This document shows, piece by piece, positions 8,435 through 16,201 of a stretch of 20,753 bases of DNA. The DNA comes from CAYFJO01 sp964343305 (GTDB lineage: Bacteria; Planctomycetota; Planctomycetia; Pirellulales; Pirellulaceae), in the NCBI GenBank assembly GCA_964343305.1, contig CAYFJO010000178.1:1-20753 (forward strand), given 5' to 3'. The stretch's first letter is position 1. Each line of letters opens with the position of its first letter. Position numbers and translations under genes: made by a program. The notes under the pieces are model-generated. The model was not told the DNA's origin. It was given only the letters and a program-made list of their open reading frames with translations, and made no database searches.

Positions 8435-9436
8435 ATGCAATACAAAAAGCTTGGCCGAACCGGAGTCGACGTTTCTCCCTTGTGTCTGGGAACGATGATG
8501 TTCGGAGGACAGACGAACGAAGCCGATTCGATCGCGATCATTCACAAAGCACATGATCGGGGCATCAATTTTGTTGACACCGCGAATATGTACAACAAAG
8601 GCGAGTCCGAAGTCGTGGTCGGCAAAGCCATCGCCGACCGGCGCGATCGTGTCGTCTTGGCAACCAAGGCGCGGCAGCCGATGGGCGACGGACCGAATGA
8701 GAGCGGAGCCAGCCGGTTGCATTTGATGCACGAGCTGCACGCCAGCTTGAAGCGATTGAACACCGACTACATCGACCTGTTTTACGTGCACACACCCGAC
8801 TATGACACTCCGATCGAAGAGTCGCTGCGAGCTTTGGACGATATGGTTCGCAGTGGCAAGGTGCGGTACATCGCGTGTTCGAATTATCGTGCCTGGCGGT
8901 TGTGCGAGGCATTGTGGGTTAGCGACGTGAAGAACTTGAATTCGTTTTGCTGTGTCCAGCCGCTGTACAACATCTTGAACCGCGACATCGAAGTTGAGTT
9001 AATGCCGCTGTGCGAAGAGCACAACATCGCAGTCGTCAGTTATAGCCCGTTGGCTCGAGGAATCTTGACGGGAAAGTACAAGCCCCAAGACGCGCCGCCC
9101 GAAGGCAGTCGTGCGTCGCGAAACGATCCGCGCATGATGCAGGCGGAATGGCGCGAATCGAGCTTGGAGATCTCGCAGAAGATCGCGGATCACTGTGCCG
9201 CGAAGAACGCCGCGCCCAGTCAATTCGCGTTGGCATGGTGCATGGCGAACCCAATCCTCACGTCGGTCATCATTGGCCCTCGCACGATGCAGCAGTTCGA
9301 CGACAACCTCGGCTGTCTCGACGTCGAGATCACAAGCAAAGACGAAGCAGTGATCGACGAACTAGTGCCGCCCGGCACTCATAGCGGCAAAGCGTTTCAA
9401 GACACGGCTTATCCAGTCACAGGACGGGGAGTGTAA
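8435..9436 (+). CDS. Aldo/keto reductase
   Basis: A 333-residue TIM-barrel oxidoreductase. It opens MQYKKLGRTGVDVSPLCLGT, the standard AKR start. The catalytic tetrad is visible: Asp in NFVDTANMYNKGESE, Tyr in the same motif, Lys in VVLATKA and His in LFYVHTPD. GKVRYIACSNY and the late 'IIGPRTMQQFDDNLGCLD' (nucleotide-binding end of the barrel) are also typical. Such enzymes reduce aldehydes and ketones of sugars or xenobiotics with NADPH. The start is supported by AGGA eight bases upstream. The next gene, an SDR, begins six bases after its stop, so the two form an operon. The substrate is unknown. Confidence 0.93.
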   Translation: MQYKKLGRTGVDVSPLCLGTMMFGGQTNEADSIAIIHKAHDRGINFVDTANMYNKGESEVVVGKAIADRRDRVVLATKARQPMGDGPNESGASRLHLMHELHASLKRLNTDYIDLFYVHTPDYDTPIEESLRALDDMVRSGKVRYIACSNYRAWRLCEALWVSDVKNLNSFCCVQPLYNILNRDIEVELMPLCEEHNIAVVSYSPLARGILTGKYKPQDAPPEGSRASRNDPRMMQAEWRESSLEISQKIADHCAAKNAAPSQFALAWCMANPILTSVIIGPRTMQQFDDNLGCLDVEITSKDEAVIDELVPPGTHSGKAFQDTAYPVTGRGV

Positions 9437-9442
9437 CACCAA

Positions 9443-10177
9443 ATGCAATTGGAAGGAAAAACGGCGATCATCACTGGCGGTGGCCGCGGGATCGGCCGGG
9501 CGATTGCGATTGGCTTCGCAGGAGAAGGTGCCGACGTGTGTGTTGTGTCGCGTACGCAGAGCCAGCTTGACGAAGTCGCTGAAGTTGTCGAATCCTGTGG
9601 GCGCAAGGCGGTCGCGTTGAAATGTGATGTCTCGGATCGTGGCGATGTCGAGCGAACGGTTCAGCGAGCCGTGGATCAACTGGGCAAGGTCGACATTTTG
9701 GTCAACAGCGCGGGGGGTGGTTTGGAAAGAACCAACATTGGCGAAGACAATCCCGATGCGTGGGCGGAGGTGATTCAGATCAACTTAATGGGCACATATT
9801 ATTTCTGCCGCGCCGTGCTGCCGGCCATGCGCGAACAAGGTGGCGGGAAGATCATCAACGTTGGGTCCGGCATGGGGCACCAAGCACGCAGCGGCAACAG
9901 TTCGTACAATTCGGCCAAGGCCGCGGTTTGGATGTTCTCGCGGTGCCTGGCGATGGAAGTTTGGCCCGACAACATCTGTGTGAATGAACTGATTCCGGGG
10001 CCGGTCTACACGGAACTAACATCGGATATCTTCGAGCGCGACAAACCTCATCCGTCGATCAACGGAGAATGGGTGAAGTCGCCGGAAGAGGTCGTGCCAC
10101 TGGCAGTCATGCTGGCCAGCCAGTCCGAACATGGCCCCACGGGCCAGTCGCTGAGTCTTGCGCGTCGGCCTATTTGA
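9443..10177 (+). CDS. Short-chain dehydrogenase/reductase (SDR)
   Basis: A 244-residue classical SDR. The cofactor loop is TGGGRGIG (residues 11-18), NSAGG is at 88-92, and the catalytic triad is Ser142 (VGSG), Tyr155 and Lys159 (YNSAK). Residues after the second strand (VVSRTQSQLDE, with Arg following Ser) suggest NADP preference. The C-terminus GQSLSLARRPI is the usual ending of a planctomycete-type 3-oxoacyl-ACP-reductase-like branch, so the protein is complete. It lies six bases after the aldo/keto reductase and is probably translated from the same message; the GGGGAG inside the upstream gene may serve as ribosome binding site. The physiological substrate cannot be assigned. Confidence 0.93.
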   Translation: MQLEGKTAIITGGGRGIGRAIAIGFAGEGADVCVVSRTQSQLDEVAEVVESCGRKAVALKCDVSDRGDVERTVQRAVDQLGKVDILVNSAGGGLERTNIGEDNPDAWAEVIQINLMGTYYFCRAVLPAMREQGGGKIINVGSGMGHQARSGNSSYNSAKAAVWMFSRCLAMEVWPDNICVNELIPGPVYTELTSDIFERDKPHPSINGEWVKSPEEVVPLAVMLASQSEHGPTGQSLSLARRPI

Positions 10178-10243
10178 GGAATTCTCGTTATCATAGACTG
10201 AGCTACTTCTGTAACGCGATCCATCCATGACTGACAACCAACG

Positions 10244-11629
10244 ATGAACCTGATGATGATGAAATCACGTGTGACGAGAGTTCTGCTGCTGATTTTCTTT
10301 TTCAGCGCGACATCGCTTGCCTTTTCCAGCGATGCGGAGTCGAACAAACCGAACGTCGTCCTCATTATCTCTGACGATCAGGGCTGGGGCGACTACGGCT
10401 TCATGGGCCATGACACGATTCAAACTCCGAATCTCGATCGGTTGGCGAAACGCAGCCTTCTCTTCGAGCGGGGCTACGTCGCGTCGCCGCTTTGTCGGCC
10501 GTCACTGGCTTCGATTGTAACCGGTCTGCATCCGCATCAGCACGGCGTCTGTGCCAACGATGTCAGTCCGGCACGGAGGTTAGCTCGTGAAAAGGAAAAC
10601 CGCCCGCTCGTGGAGAGTTTTCACAGGCATCCCAGCCTGGTCCGAACACTTGTCGATCAAGGCTACCTCGCATTCCAGTCGGGAAAATGGTGGGAAGGTT
10701 CATGGCGGGATGGCGGCTTTACGCACGGCATGTCGCATGGCGATCCAATCAGAGGTGGCCGACACGGTGACGCAGGTCTGAAGATCGGTCGCGCCGGGAT
10801 GAAGCCGGTGACGGAATTCATCGATCATGCAGTGGCCGAGGAGAAGCCGTTTTTTGTCTGGTACGCTCCGTTCCTGCCGCACACACCACACAATCCGCCC
10901 ACCGAGATTCTGAAGAAGTATCAGGCTCCCGATCGCGCCGCCAATGTGGCAAAGTACAGCGCGATGTGTACCTGGTTCGACCAGACCTGCGGCGAGTTGT
11001 TAGACCATCTCGACAGCCGAAACGTCACAAACAACACCATCGTCTTGTATGTTTGCGACAACGGCTGGGCTCCCGTTGATCAGTCGGCGGACAACCCTGA
11101 AGGCTGGTGGCCCGACTACGCACCACGCTCGAAGGGTTCGCCGTTCGAGAAGGGAATCCGAACGCCAATCATGATTTCCTGGCCGGGGCACGTCGATCCA
11201 AAACGCGCACCCGAACTCGCCAGCAGTATCGACCTCATGCCCACCGTGCTGCGGGCTTGCCGCATCGAACCACCAGCCAATCTGCCGGGGCTCGATCTCT
11301 TGAATGAAACCTCGCGAAACAGCCGCGACGCCATCTTCGGGGCCAGCTACTCGATCCACAACATGACGCCGGGCGATCCCGCTTCTACTCTTCAATATCG
11401 CTGGTGCATCGAAGGCAACTGGAAGCTCCTGCTGCGCAGCCACGGCGTTGACACGACGAGATATGTTACTGTTCACCGCTGGGATCGAGTTCCGGCACGG
11501 CTCTACAATCTTGAGAAAGATCCCAACGAGCGGAAGAACCTGGTCGGCGAAAATGAAGAACTGGTCCGGCGGCTTTCGCAGCGGATCGAGGCACAGATCC
11601 CGTTCAAGAGCCCACCACGGAATCCCTGA
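10244..11629 (+). CDS. Exported sulfatase with noncanonical FGly motif (C-R-P-S-L)
   Basis: A 461-residue protein with a signal peptide (hydrophobic residues about 11-27, likely cut after LAFSS). It belongs to the type I, formylglycine-dependent sulfatases: 'PNVVLIISDDQGWGDYG' supplies the metal-binding Asp44-Asp45. The active-site motif is SPLCRPSLASIVTGLHPHQHG, with Cys84 the residue to be converted to formylglycine. 'VCDNGW' is the second metal site, followed by KGSPFEKGIRTPIMISWPGH and a C-terminal 'RLYNLEKDPNERKNL', both usual for the family. The canonical motif is C-x-P-x-R; here Arg is at position 2 and Leu replaces the position-5 Arg. All other landmarks are intact, so this looks like a subfamily variant rather than decay. 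It probably desulfates a polysaccharide or glycan outside the cytoplasm. It follows the SDR by 66 bases. Confidence 0.92.
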   Translation: MNLMMMKSRVTRVLLLIFFFSATSLAFSSDAESNKPNVVLIISDDQGWGDYGFMGHDTIQTPNLDRLAKRSLLFERGYVASPLCRPSLASIVTGLHPHQHGVCANDVSPARRLAREKENRPLVESFHRHPSLVRTLVDQGYLAFQSGKWWEGSWRDGGFTHGMSHGDPIRGGRHGDAGLKIGRAGMKPVTEFIDHAVAEEKPFFVWYAPFLPHTPHNPPTEILKKYQAPDRAANVAKYSAMCTWFDQTCGELLDHLDSRNVTNNTIVLYVCDNGWAPVDQSADNPEGWWPDYAPRSKGSPFEKGIRTPIMISWPGHVDPKRAPELASSIDLMPTVLRACRIEPPANLPGLDLLNETSRNSRDAIFGASYSIHNMTPGDPASTLQYRWCIEGNWKLLLRSHGVDTTRYVTVHRWDRVPARLYNLEKDPNERKNLVGENEELVRRLSQRIEAQIPFKSPPRNP

Positions 11630-12016
11630 AGTTTCTGATTCGGAATACAACCTCACAAACGATCGTCCAACGGTGACACGAGCAACTCGCAAACTGAAAA
11701 CGCGAGCGAGAAGCGGGGATTGACTCTGTGTCAAGATGGCTTGAAAACGTCGATCAAACGCCGCATTATGGGCCGAGGTGCGTTGGGTTGATCGGACGCT
11801 CCAAGCCTCCGAGACGCAGGGAACGTCCTGTTCAGGTGTGCAAAAACTGGAGCAACTACCGCTTCTTGACGTAGCCGAGCGGTTCCCAATTGACGGTCGT
11901 ATTTCGAGACGTGTCACGTCCCACGGGTTTTAGAGACAATCCGTATCGTTGCCAACCGGGCAAGCCTCGATTCAGTGACGAATATCAATACCTTTTACTT
12001 GAGGAGTCCGGTGCTA
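11630..12016. other. 387-base stretch without a convincing gene
   Basis: No complete gene was recognised. On the minus strand a 43-codon open stretch (11984 down to a stop at 11856) ends in a protein-like WEPLGYVKKR and could be the 3' tail of a broken gene, but no family was recognised. On the plus strand the codons just before 12017 (DEYQYLLLEESGANG) faintly recall the end of an IS21 IstA transposase, which normally precedes istB. Both readings are weak. The stretch lies between an intact sulfatase and a truncated istB, which fits a decayed insertion site. Confidence 0.35.
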
Positions 12017-12439
12017 ATGGCGACGAAGAAGAGGCCGGCGACGAAGAGACCCCTAAACACGACCCCGGCCAAACCGAGCCACCAGACGATGCGGGAGAAG
12101 ATTCAGAAGCATCTGGAAACCCTCAAGATCCCGATGACGACCGAACAGGTGGATGAGATACTCCGCGAGGCGACTCAGTCCAAGCCTGCTTATCTGGAAC
12201 TGCTCGAACGATTCCTTTCGCGGTCCGCCAACTTACGCCGTGAACGAAGCGTGGAACTCCGTTTGCGACGAGCCAACTTTCGCGATCCGGGAACACTCGA
12301 ATCGTTTGACTGGGAGTTCAACGCCAAGACGATCGATCCCACACCGTTTCGAGAACTGGCCACGGGCGACTTCGTTCGGCGGAAAGAAAACGTTGCCTTC
12401 GTAGGGAATAACCAACGCGTTCCGGAACGATGTTGCTGA
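12017..12439 (+). pseudogene. istB: IS21-family istB helper ATPase, 5' remnant
   Basis: The frame opens MATKKRPATKRP and then matches the N-terminal part of IstB, the AAA+ helper of IS21 transposition. It shows the helical 'HLETLKIPMTTEQVDEILRE', AYLELLERFLSR, the basic ERSVELRLRRANFRDPGTLESFDWEFN and LATGDFVRRKENVAFVG. In intact IstB the next residues are the Walker A loop (GxxGxGKT). Here homology stops at about 12406 and unrelated codons run to a stop. Walker A, Walker B and the sensor region are all missing, so the product cannot hydrolyse ATP. No istA gene or terminal inverted repeats were recognised. The frame continues upstream to 11975, but the ATG at 12017 fits the family better. Confidence 0.75.
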
Positions 12440-12994
12440 TCGCTTGAATGGCAAAGTTGTCGACCTATATGCATTCGAGGCCGAAAAGCAATACGACGTC
12501 GTTGTGGCAAGTCTCTATCAGATGCCGACTGATCCGGGCGACGAATTGCGCGGTCACCGTCCAGTTGATTACTGGGGACGCAAAGCTTTCGACCACCTCA
12601 TTGGCCTATTGCCGCGCATGTTGGAAGATGACGGCGTTGTCTACCTCATGCAGATATCGCTTCTCAGTCAAGTCCAGACGGCTCAACTCTTCCGCGCAGC
12701 CGGCCTTGAATCTTGGGTCTTTGATTTCAATTTGTATAACTTAAGTCCCGTCTTCCTGGAAAATGTGGACCAGATCGAANNNNNNNNNNNNNNNNNNNNN
12801 NNNNNNNNNNNNNNNNNNNNNNNNNNNNNNNNNNNNNNNNNNNNNNNNNNNNNNNNNNNNNNNNNNNNNNNNNNNNNNNTTTCAATTTGTATAACTTAAG
12901 TCCCGTCTTCCTGGAAAATGTGGACCAGATCGAAAGCGGCCGGCAGATTGAAGCCTGCCCGCGGTTGGCGATTGGAAGTCAGGCCGATCTTTGA
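12405..12994 (+). pseudogene. SAM-dependent methyltransferase-like gene, 3' part only, interrupted by the N gap
   Basis: An open frame without a proper start begins where istB homology ends. It reads NDVADRLNGKVVDLYAFEAE, then QYDVVVASLYQMPTDP (the Rossmann-fold 'D.IVANPPY.P'-like strand), YWGRKAFDHLIGLLPRMLEDDGVVYLM, then FNLYNLSPVFLENVDQIE. The pattern is that of the C-terminal half of a class I methyltransferase of the HemK/RsmC-like kind. The SAM-binding motif I is missing. The frame runs into the 100 N; after the gap the same frame resumes with a repeat of the last 18 residues and ends ...LAIGSQADL at 12992-12994. Removing the duplicated 55 bases and the N restores one continuous reading frame, so only the 5' end is truly lost. 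A TTG at 12444 is the earliest conceivable start. Probably not functional. Confidence 0.6.
12725..12934. other. 100-N scaffold gap flanked by an identical 55-base overlap
   Basis: Bases 12725-12779, just before the N run, are identical to 12880-12934, just after it. The N run is exactly 100 long, a usual placeholder. Contig ends that share 55 bases are what a de Bruijn assembly with k near 55 leaves at a graph break. The two sides should be merged with no missing sequence; this is not a biological repeat. Confidence 0.9.
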
Positions 12995-13005
12995 TCCTCC
13001 CCGTG

Positions 13006-13035
13006 TTGTCTTGCACCAAACGTTCCCGTTATAAC
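13006..13035 (+). promoter_or_regulatory. Possible sigma70-type promoter ahead of mgsA
   Basis: TTGTCT (13006-13011) and TATAAC (13030-13035) are 18 bases apart in the 102-base spacer before mgsA, leaving a leader of about 55 bases. It is the only pair noticed here. Planctomycete promoters are poorly defined, so this is a weak candidate. Confidence 0.2.
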
Positions 13036-13096
13036 CATGGCTGTTTCATCTTGCGTTACGCTTCAAAGTGTAGATTGAGAATCTGGAGCAGCGACT

Positions 13097-14002
13097 GTGT
13101 GTGGGATTATCGGATTGTTGCTGAAACGGGACGATTTGCACGAGCGTTTGGGTGAGTTCGTCACGCCGATGATCGATTGCATGGGGACGCGCGGACCGGA
13201 TTCGGCGGGCTTGGCTGTGTTTCGCGTGCCGCTTGACGACGGTTGTCGACGATTCGGATTGTTCTCGAATGATCCGCAATTCGATTGGCAGACGATGCAC
13301 GATGATTTTCGGCGCGCAACAGGCTGCAACGGCCGCATCGAATTTGTCGCAAACCATGCGGCGGTGATTTCATCGATCGCGGTCGAGAGCTTTAAGTCGT
13401 GGCTAAATCAGTCAGCCCCCGGCCTTCATTTGGTTTCCGTCGGACGCGCAATCGAGATGTTCAAGGATGAAGGCGAGCCGGTTGACATTTCCCGACGATA
13501 TCGCTTTGCGCAGCTCACGGGGACCCACGCGGTCGCACACACTCGCATGGCCACGGAATCCGCCGTATCACCGGCGCATGCCCATCCGTACACAGCCGGT
13601 GAAGATTTTTGTCTGGTCCACAACGGATCGCTCTCCAATCCACACAGCATCCGCCGCGAATTGGAGAGAAAAGGAATCGCGTTCGAGACCGACAACGACA
13701 CCGAGGCCGGCTGCCGATTTTTGGAATGGCGCATGCGCGAAGGCGATACATTGGAGGAAGCGATTGAATCATCGTTCCAACAACTCGACGGGTTCTTTAC
13801 GTTCCTTATGGCCACGGCGGACAAGATGGTGCTGGTGCGAGACGCGTTTGCCTGTAAGCCGGCCGTCGCCGCAGAAACCGACGAATACGTCGCGGTTGCA
13901 TCCGAATTCCGTTCCCTCGCCCATCTTCCCAACATCAAAGCGGCGGATGTCTTTGAACCTGTGCCGGAAAAAATATACTCATGGAACGTATCGAGCAACT
14001 AG
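13097..14002 (+). CDS. mgsA: N-methylglutamate synthase subunit A (class II glutamine amidotransferase, GlxB-like)
   Basis: A 301-residue class II amidotransferase. Translation starts at GTG so that Cys2 (M-C-G-I-I-G) becomes the N-terminal nucleophile; GGAG lies eight bases upstream. Family landmarks are RGPDSAG (32-38), AHTRMATES (147-155, substrate-binding Arg), CLVHNGSLSN (172-181, oxyanion Asn and Gly) and the late DGFFTFLMATADKMVLVRD. Length matches stand-alone GlxB/MgsA rather than the fused GltB of glutamate synthase. In the NMG pathway this subunit would cleave gamma-glutamylmethylamide and pass methylamine to the FMN subunit. The 3' end overlaps mgsB by 22 bases, so the two are coupled. 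The domain assignment is firm; the MgsA role over a GlxB role is inferred from gmaS, amt and mgdA downstream. Confidence 0.88.
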   Translation: MCGIIGLLLKRDDLHERLGEFVTPMIDCMGTRGPDSAGLAVFRVPLDDGCRRFGLFSNDPQFDWQTMHDDFRRATGCNGRIEFVANHAAVISSIAVESFKSWLNQSAPGLHLVSVGRAIEMFKDEGEPVDISRRYRFAQLTGTHAVAHTRMATESAVSPAHAHPYTAGEDFCLVHNGSLSNPHSIRRELERKGIAFETDNDTEAGCRFLEWRMREGDTLEEAIESSFQQLDGFFTFLMATADKMVLVRDAFACKPAVAAETDEYVAVASEFRSLAHLPNIKAADVFEPVPEKIYSWNVSSN

Positions 14003-14673
14003 ACCTGGCAAAACTGAGCGTCCGCGAGGTGAATCAGTTCCTCCATCACGAATTGCCTGGCAGCGGCATTACGCGGATTGAAATCGAGAATCCAAACGGT
14101 ATGCACAGCATCGCCGCCGGGCTGGATTGCGATATCACCGTCGATATTTTGGGCCACGCAGGTTACTACATCGCCGGCATGAACAAACAAGCAAATGTCA
14201 CGATTCATGGAAATGTCGGCTGGAGCGTTGCTGAGAATATCATGTCAGGCAGCGTTCGTGTAAAAGGTCACGCGTCGCAGTGCGCCGGCGCGTCGGGGCA
14301 TGGCGGGTTGGTCGTGATCGAAGGAGATGCATCTTCGCGGTGCGGGATTTCGATGAAGGGTTGCGACATCGTTGTTGGCGGCAGTGTCGGACATTTTTCG
14401 GCGTTTCTGGCACAGGCCGGTACGCTGGTCGTGTGCGGCGACGCAGGACCGAACCTCGGTGATTCGCTCTACGAGGCGACGATTTACGTGCGCGGCAAGA
14501 TTCACAGTTTTGGAGCTGACGCGCGGGAAGAAGAAATGCAAGCCGAGGATTTCGAGAAGCTGTCGCAGCTACTTGCCGGGGCGCAAATCGAATACGATGC
14601 AAACGAATTCAAGCGAGTGGCATCCGCCCGCAGCCTTTACCACTGGAATGCCGAAGTGCATCAGGAGTACTAG
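13981..14673 (+). CDS. mgsB: N-methylglutamate synthase subunit B (GltB C-terminal-like beta-helix, GlxC-like)
   Basis: A 230-residue protein made of the GXGXG right-handed beta-helix that forms the C-terminal domain of glutamate synthase. After a 30-residue lead, repeats begin with GHAGYYIAG, GNVGWSVAENIMSG, GHASQCAGASGHGG, GDASSRCGISMKGC, GSVGHFSAFLAQAG and GDAGPNLGDSLYEA, followed by a helical tail (EDFEKLSQLLAGAQIEYD). It has no catalytic site of its own; in the MgsABC complex it is thought to be structural, joining the amidotransferase and FMN subunits. Its ATG lies inside the end of mgsA (22-base overlap). Its TAG stop supplies the first base of the REPIN-like element that follows. Confidence 0.88.
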   Translation: MERIEQLDLAKLSVREVNQFLHHELPGSGITRIEIENPNGMHSIAAGLDCDITVDILGHAGYYIAGMNKQANVTIHGNVGWSVAENIMSGSVRVKGHASQCAGASGHGGLVVIEGDASSRCGISMKGCDIVVGGSVGHFSAFLAQAGTLVVCGDAGPNLGDSLYEATIYVRGKIHSFGADAREEEMQAEDFEKLSQLLAGAQIEYDANEFKRVASARSLYHWNAEVHQEY

Positions 14674-14754
14674 TAGGTCACGTTCGCCGAACGTGACCTG
14701 AAACAAACAAGAACCATCCACACCTCAAGGTCACGTTCGGCGAACGTGACCTAC
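14673..14754. repeat. REPIN-like inverted pair of GTAG-headed palindromes (mgsB-mgsC spacer)
   Basis: Two 25-base palindromes, 14675-14699 and 14728-14752, each have perfect 12-base arms (AGGTCACGTTCG and its complement) around a single central base. The left one is preceded by GT and the right one followed by AC, giving GTAG at both outer ends in opposite orientation. That is the layout of a REP/inverse-REP pair mobilised by a RAYT (TnpA-REP) enzyme. The element fills the spacer and ends seven bases before the mgsC ATG. In RNA it can form two hairpins or one long one. Confidence 0.85.
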
Positions 14755-14761
14755 CTGAGCA

Positions 14762-16102
14762 ATGTCCAAACAAATCCAACGCGAAGAGAGTGCTACGTTC
14801 GATCATCACCAGATCGCCTACATCCGCGAGGCGGCCGAATACGGCTTGTACGAAATCCGCGGCATGGGCGCCAAGCGGGCAGTGCCGTCATTTGACGACC
14901 TGGTGTTCCTCACCGCGTCAGCATCCCGTTATCCACTGGAAGGTTACCGTGAGACGTGTGTCTCGAAAACGTTGCTGGGGACGCGTTGCGCCAAGACACC
15001 CATCGAATTGGAAATCCCCATCACGATCGCTGGCATGAGCTTTGGTTCACTATCGGCCAATGTGAAAGAAGCCATCGGACGGGCCGCCACAGAAACGGGT
15101 ACGTCGAGCACGACCGGTGACGGCGGGATGACGCCCGAAGAGCGACAGTCGTCGAAGACGCTGATTTACCAATGTCTGCCGTCGCGCTATGGATTCAATC
15201 CTGACGACGCGCGCAAAGCGGACGCGATCGAAATCGTGCTTGGTCAAGGAGCCAAACCCGGTGGCGGCGGCATGCTGCTCGGACAAAAGGTCAGCGCTCG
15301 AGTCGCCGGCATGCGAACTTTACCGGAGGGAATCGATCAACGTTCGGCTTGCCGGCATCCCGACTGGACCGGCCCCGATGATTTGAAGATCAAGATCGAG
15401 GAACTACGCGAGATCACCGATTGGCGGGTCCCGATCTACATCAAGATGGGAGCCACCCGTGTCCGCGATGATGTTAAGCTGGCGGTCAAGGCGGGTGCTG
15501 ACGTGGTGGTCATGGACGGCATGCAGGGAGGAACGGCAGCGACGCAGCAAGTGTTCATCGAACACACGGGAATCCCCACTTTGGCCGCTCTGCCGCTGGC
15601 CGTGGACGCTTTGGATGAGATGAACGTCTTGGGCGACGTCCAATTGATTATCTCCGGCGGAGTTCGCACGGGTGCCGACGTCGCCAAGGCGTTAGCTCTT
15701 GGAGCCGACGCGGTTGCGTTGGGGCAGGGCGTGCTGATCGCGCTGGGTTGCAACCACGATTCATACGTTCAAGATGATCAAAACATCGATGCCACCGACG
15801 ACTACACGAAACTCGGCACGGCTCCAGGGTACTGTCATCATTGTCATACTGGTCAATGTCCTGTCGGTATCACCACGCAAGATCCGGAGCTTGAATTGCG
15901 TTTGACACCGGAAGTCGGGGCCCAACGGTTGCGAAACTATTTGCAAGTGCTAAACATGGAGCTCACCACACTGGCCCGAGCGTGCGGCAAATCGAACGTT
16001 CATCACTTGGAAAAGGAAGATTTGGTGGCGCTAACGGTCGAGGCCGCCGCGATGGCCAAAGTGCCGTTGGCCGGCACCGATTGGATCCCAGGACAAATGT
16101 AA
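14762..16102 (+). CDS. mgsC: N-methylglutamate synthase subunit C (FMN-binding glutamate synthase-like, GlxD-like)
   Basis: A 446-residue protein with the FMN-binding central domain of glutamate synthase as a separate chain. Motifs: PITIAGMSFGSLSANVKEAIGRAA (86-109), TSSTTGDGGMTPEE (114-127), LGQGAKPGGGGMLLGQKVS (160-178, FMN and substrate loop), IYIKMGATRVRDDVKLAVKAGADVVVMDGMQGGTAA and IISGGVRTGADVAKALALGADAVALG. Cysteines 358, 361 and 366 (C-HH-C-HTGQ-C) form the [3Fe-4S] site of the family. In MgsABC this chain would join methylamine and 2-oxoglutarate and reduce the imine to N-methylglutamate. No Shine-Dalgarno sequence is visible; the start follows the REPIN-like palindromes by seven bases. 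Ordinary GltB is a single fused chain of about 1500 residues, so this split form points to MgsC/GlxD. Confidence 0.9.
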   Translation: MSKQIQREESATFDHHQIAYIREAAEYGLYEIRGMGAKRAVPSFDDLVFLTASASRYPLEGYRETCVSKTLLGTRCAKTPIELEIPITIAGMSFGSLSANVKEAIGRAATETGTSSTTGDGGMTPEERQSSKTLIYQCLPSRYGFNPDDARKADAIEIVLGQGAKPGGGGMLLGQKVSARVAGMRTLPEGIDQRSACRHPDWTGPDDLKIKIEELREITDWRVPIYIKMGATRVRDDVKLAVKAGADVVVMDGMQGGTAATQQVFIEHTGIPTLAALPLAVDALDEMNVLGDVQLIISGGVRTGADVAKALALGADAVALGQGVLIALGCNHDSYVQDDQNIDATDDYTKLGTAPGYCHHCHTGQCPVGITTQDPELELRLTPEVGAQRLRNYLQVLNMELTTLARACGKSNVHHLEKEDLVALTVEAAAMAKVPLAGTDWIPGQM

Positions 16103-16105
16103 CAT

Positions 16106-16168
16106 TAACCCGACGCGCGAGCGAGGAAGAAGCATGAACGCGGATTCCCTCGCTCGCGCGTCGGGTTA
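16106..16168. repeat. 21-base perfect inverted repeat (mgsC-amt spacer)
   Basis: Arms 16106-16126 and 16148-16168 are exact inverted copies, beginning TAACCCGACGCGCGAGCG, with a 21-base loop. It starts four bases after the mgsC stop. The arm sequence differs from the GTAG-type palindromes, so it is a separate repeat family. The stem is strong, but no U-tract follows, so it is a poor fit for an intrinsic terminator; transcript stabilisation or partial attenuation is as likely. Confidence 0.9.
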
Positions 16169-16201
16169 GTGTGAAAGCACAAACCGAAGATTAGGCGGAC
16201 G

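Noticed and set aside
11000..11917. A 305-codon open frame on the minus strand
   Set aside because: Mostly antisense to the sulfatase, with no family pattern or credible start.
12725..12934. A direct repeat of 55 bases
   Set aside because: The copies abut the two edges of a 100-N gap and are best explained as unmerged contig overlap.
13097..16102. Ordinary glutamate synthase (gltB)
   Set aside because: The three GltB domains are separate genes in the order amidotransferase, beta-helix, FMN domain, as in Glx/Mgs systems, and gmaS, amt and mgdA follow.
16106..16168. Rho-independent terminator ending the mgs operon
   Set aside because: The stem is strong but no U-run follows it, and the downstream genes belong to the same pathway on the same strand.
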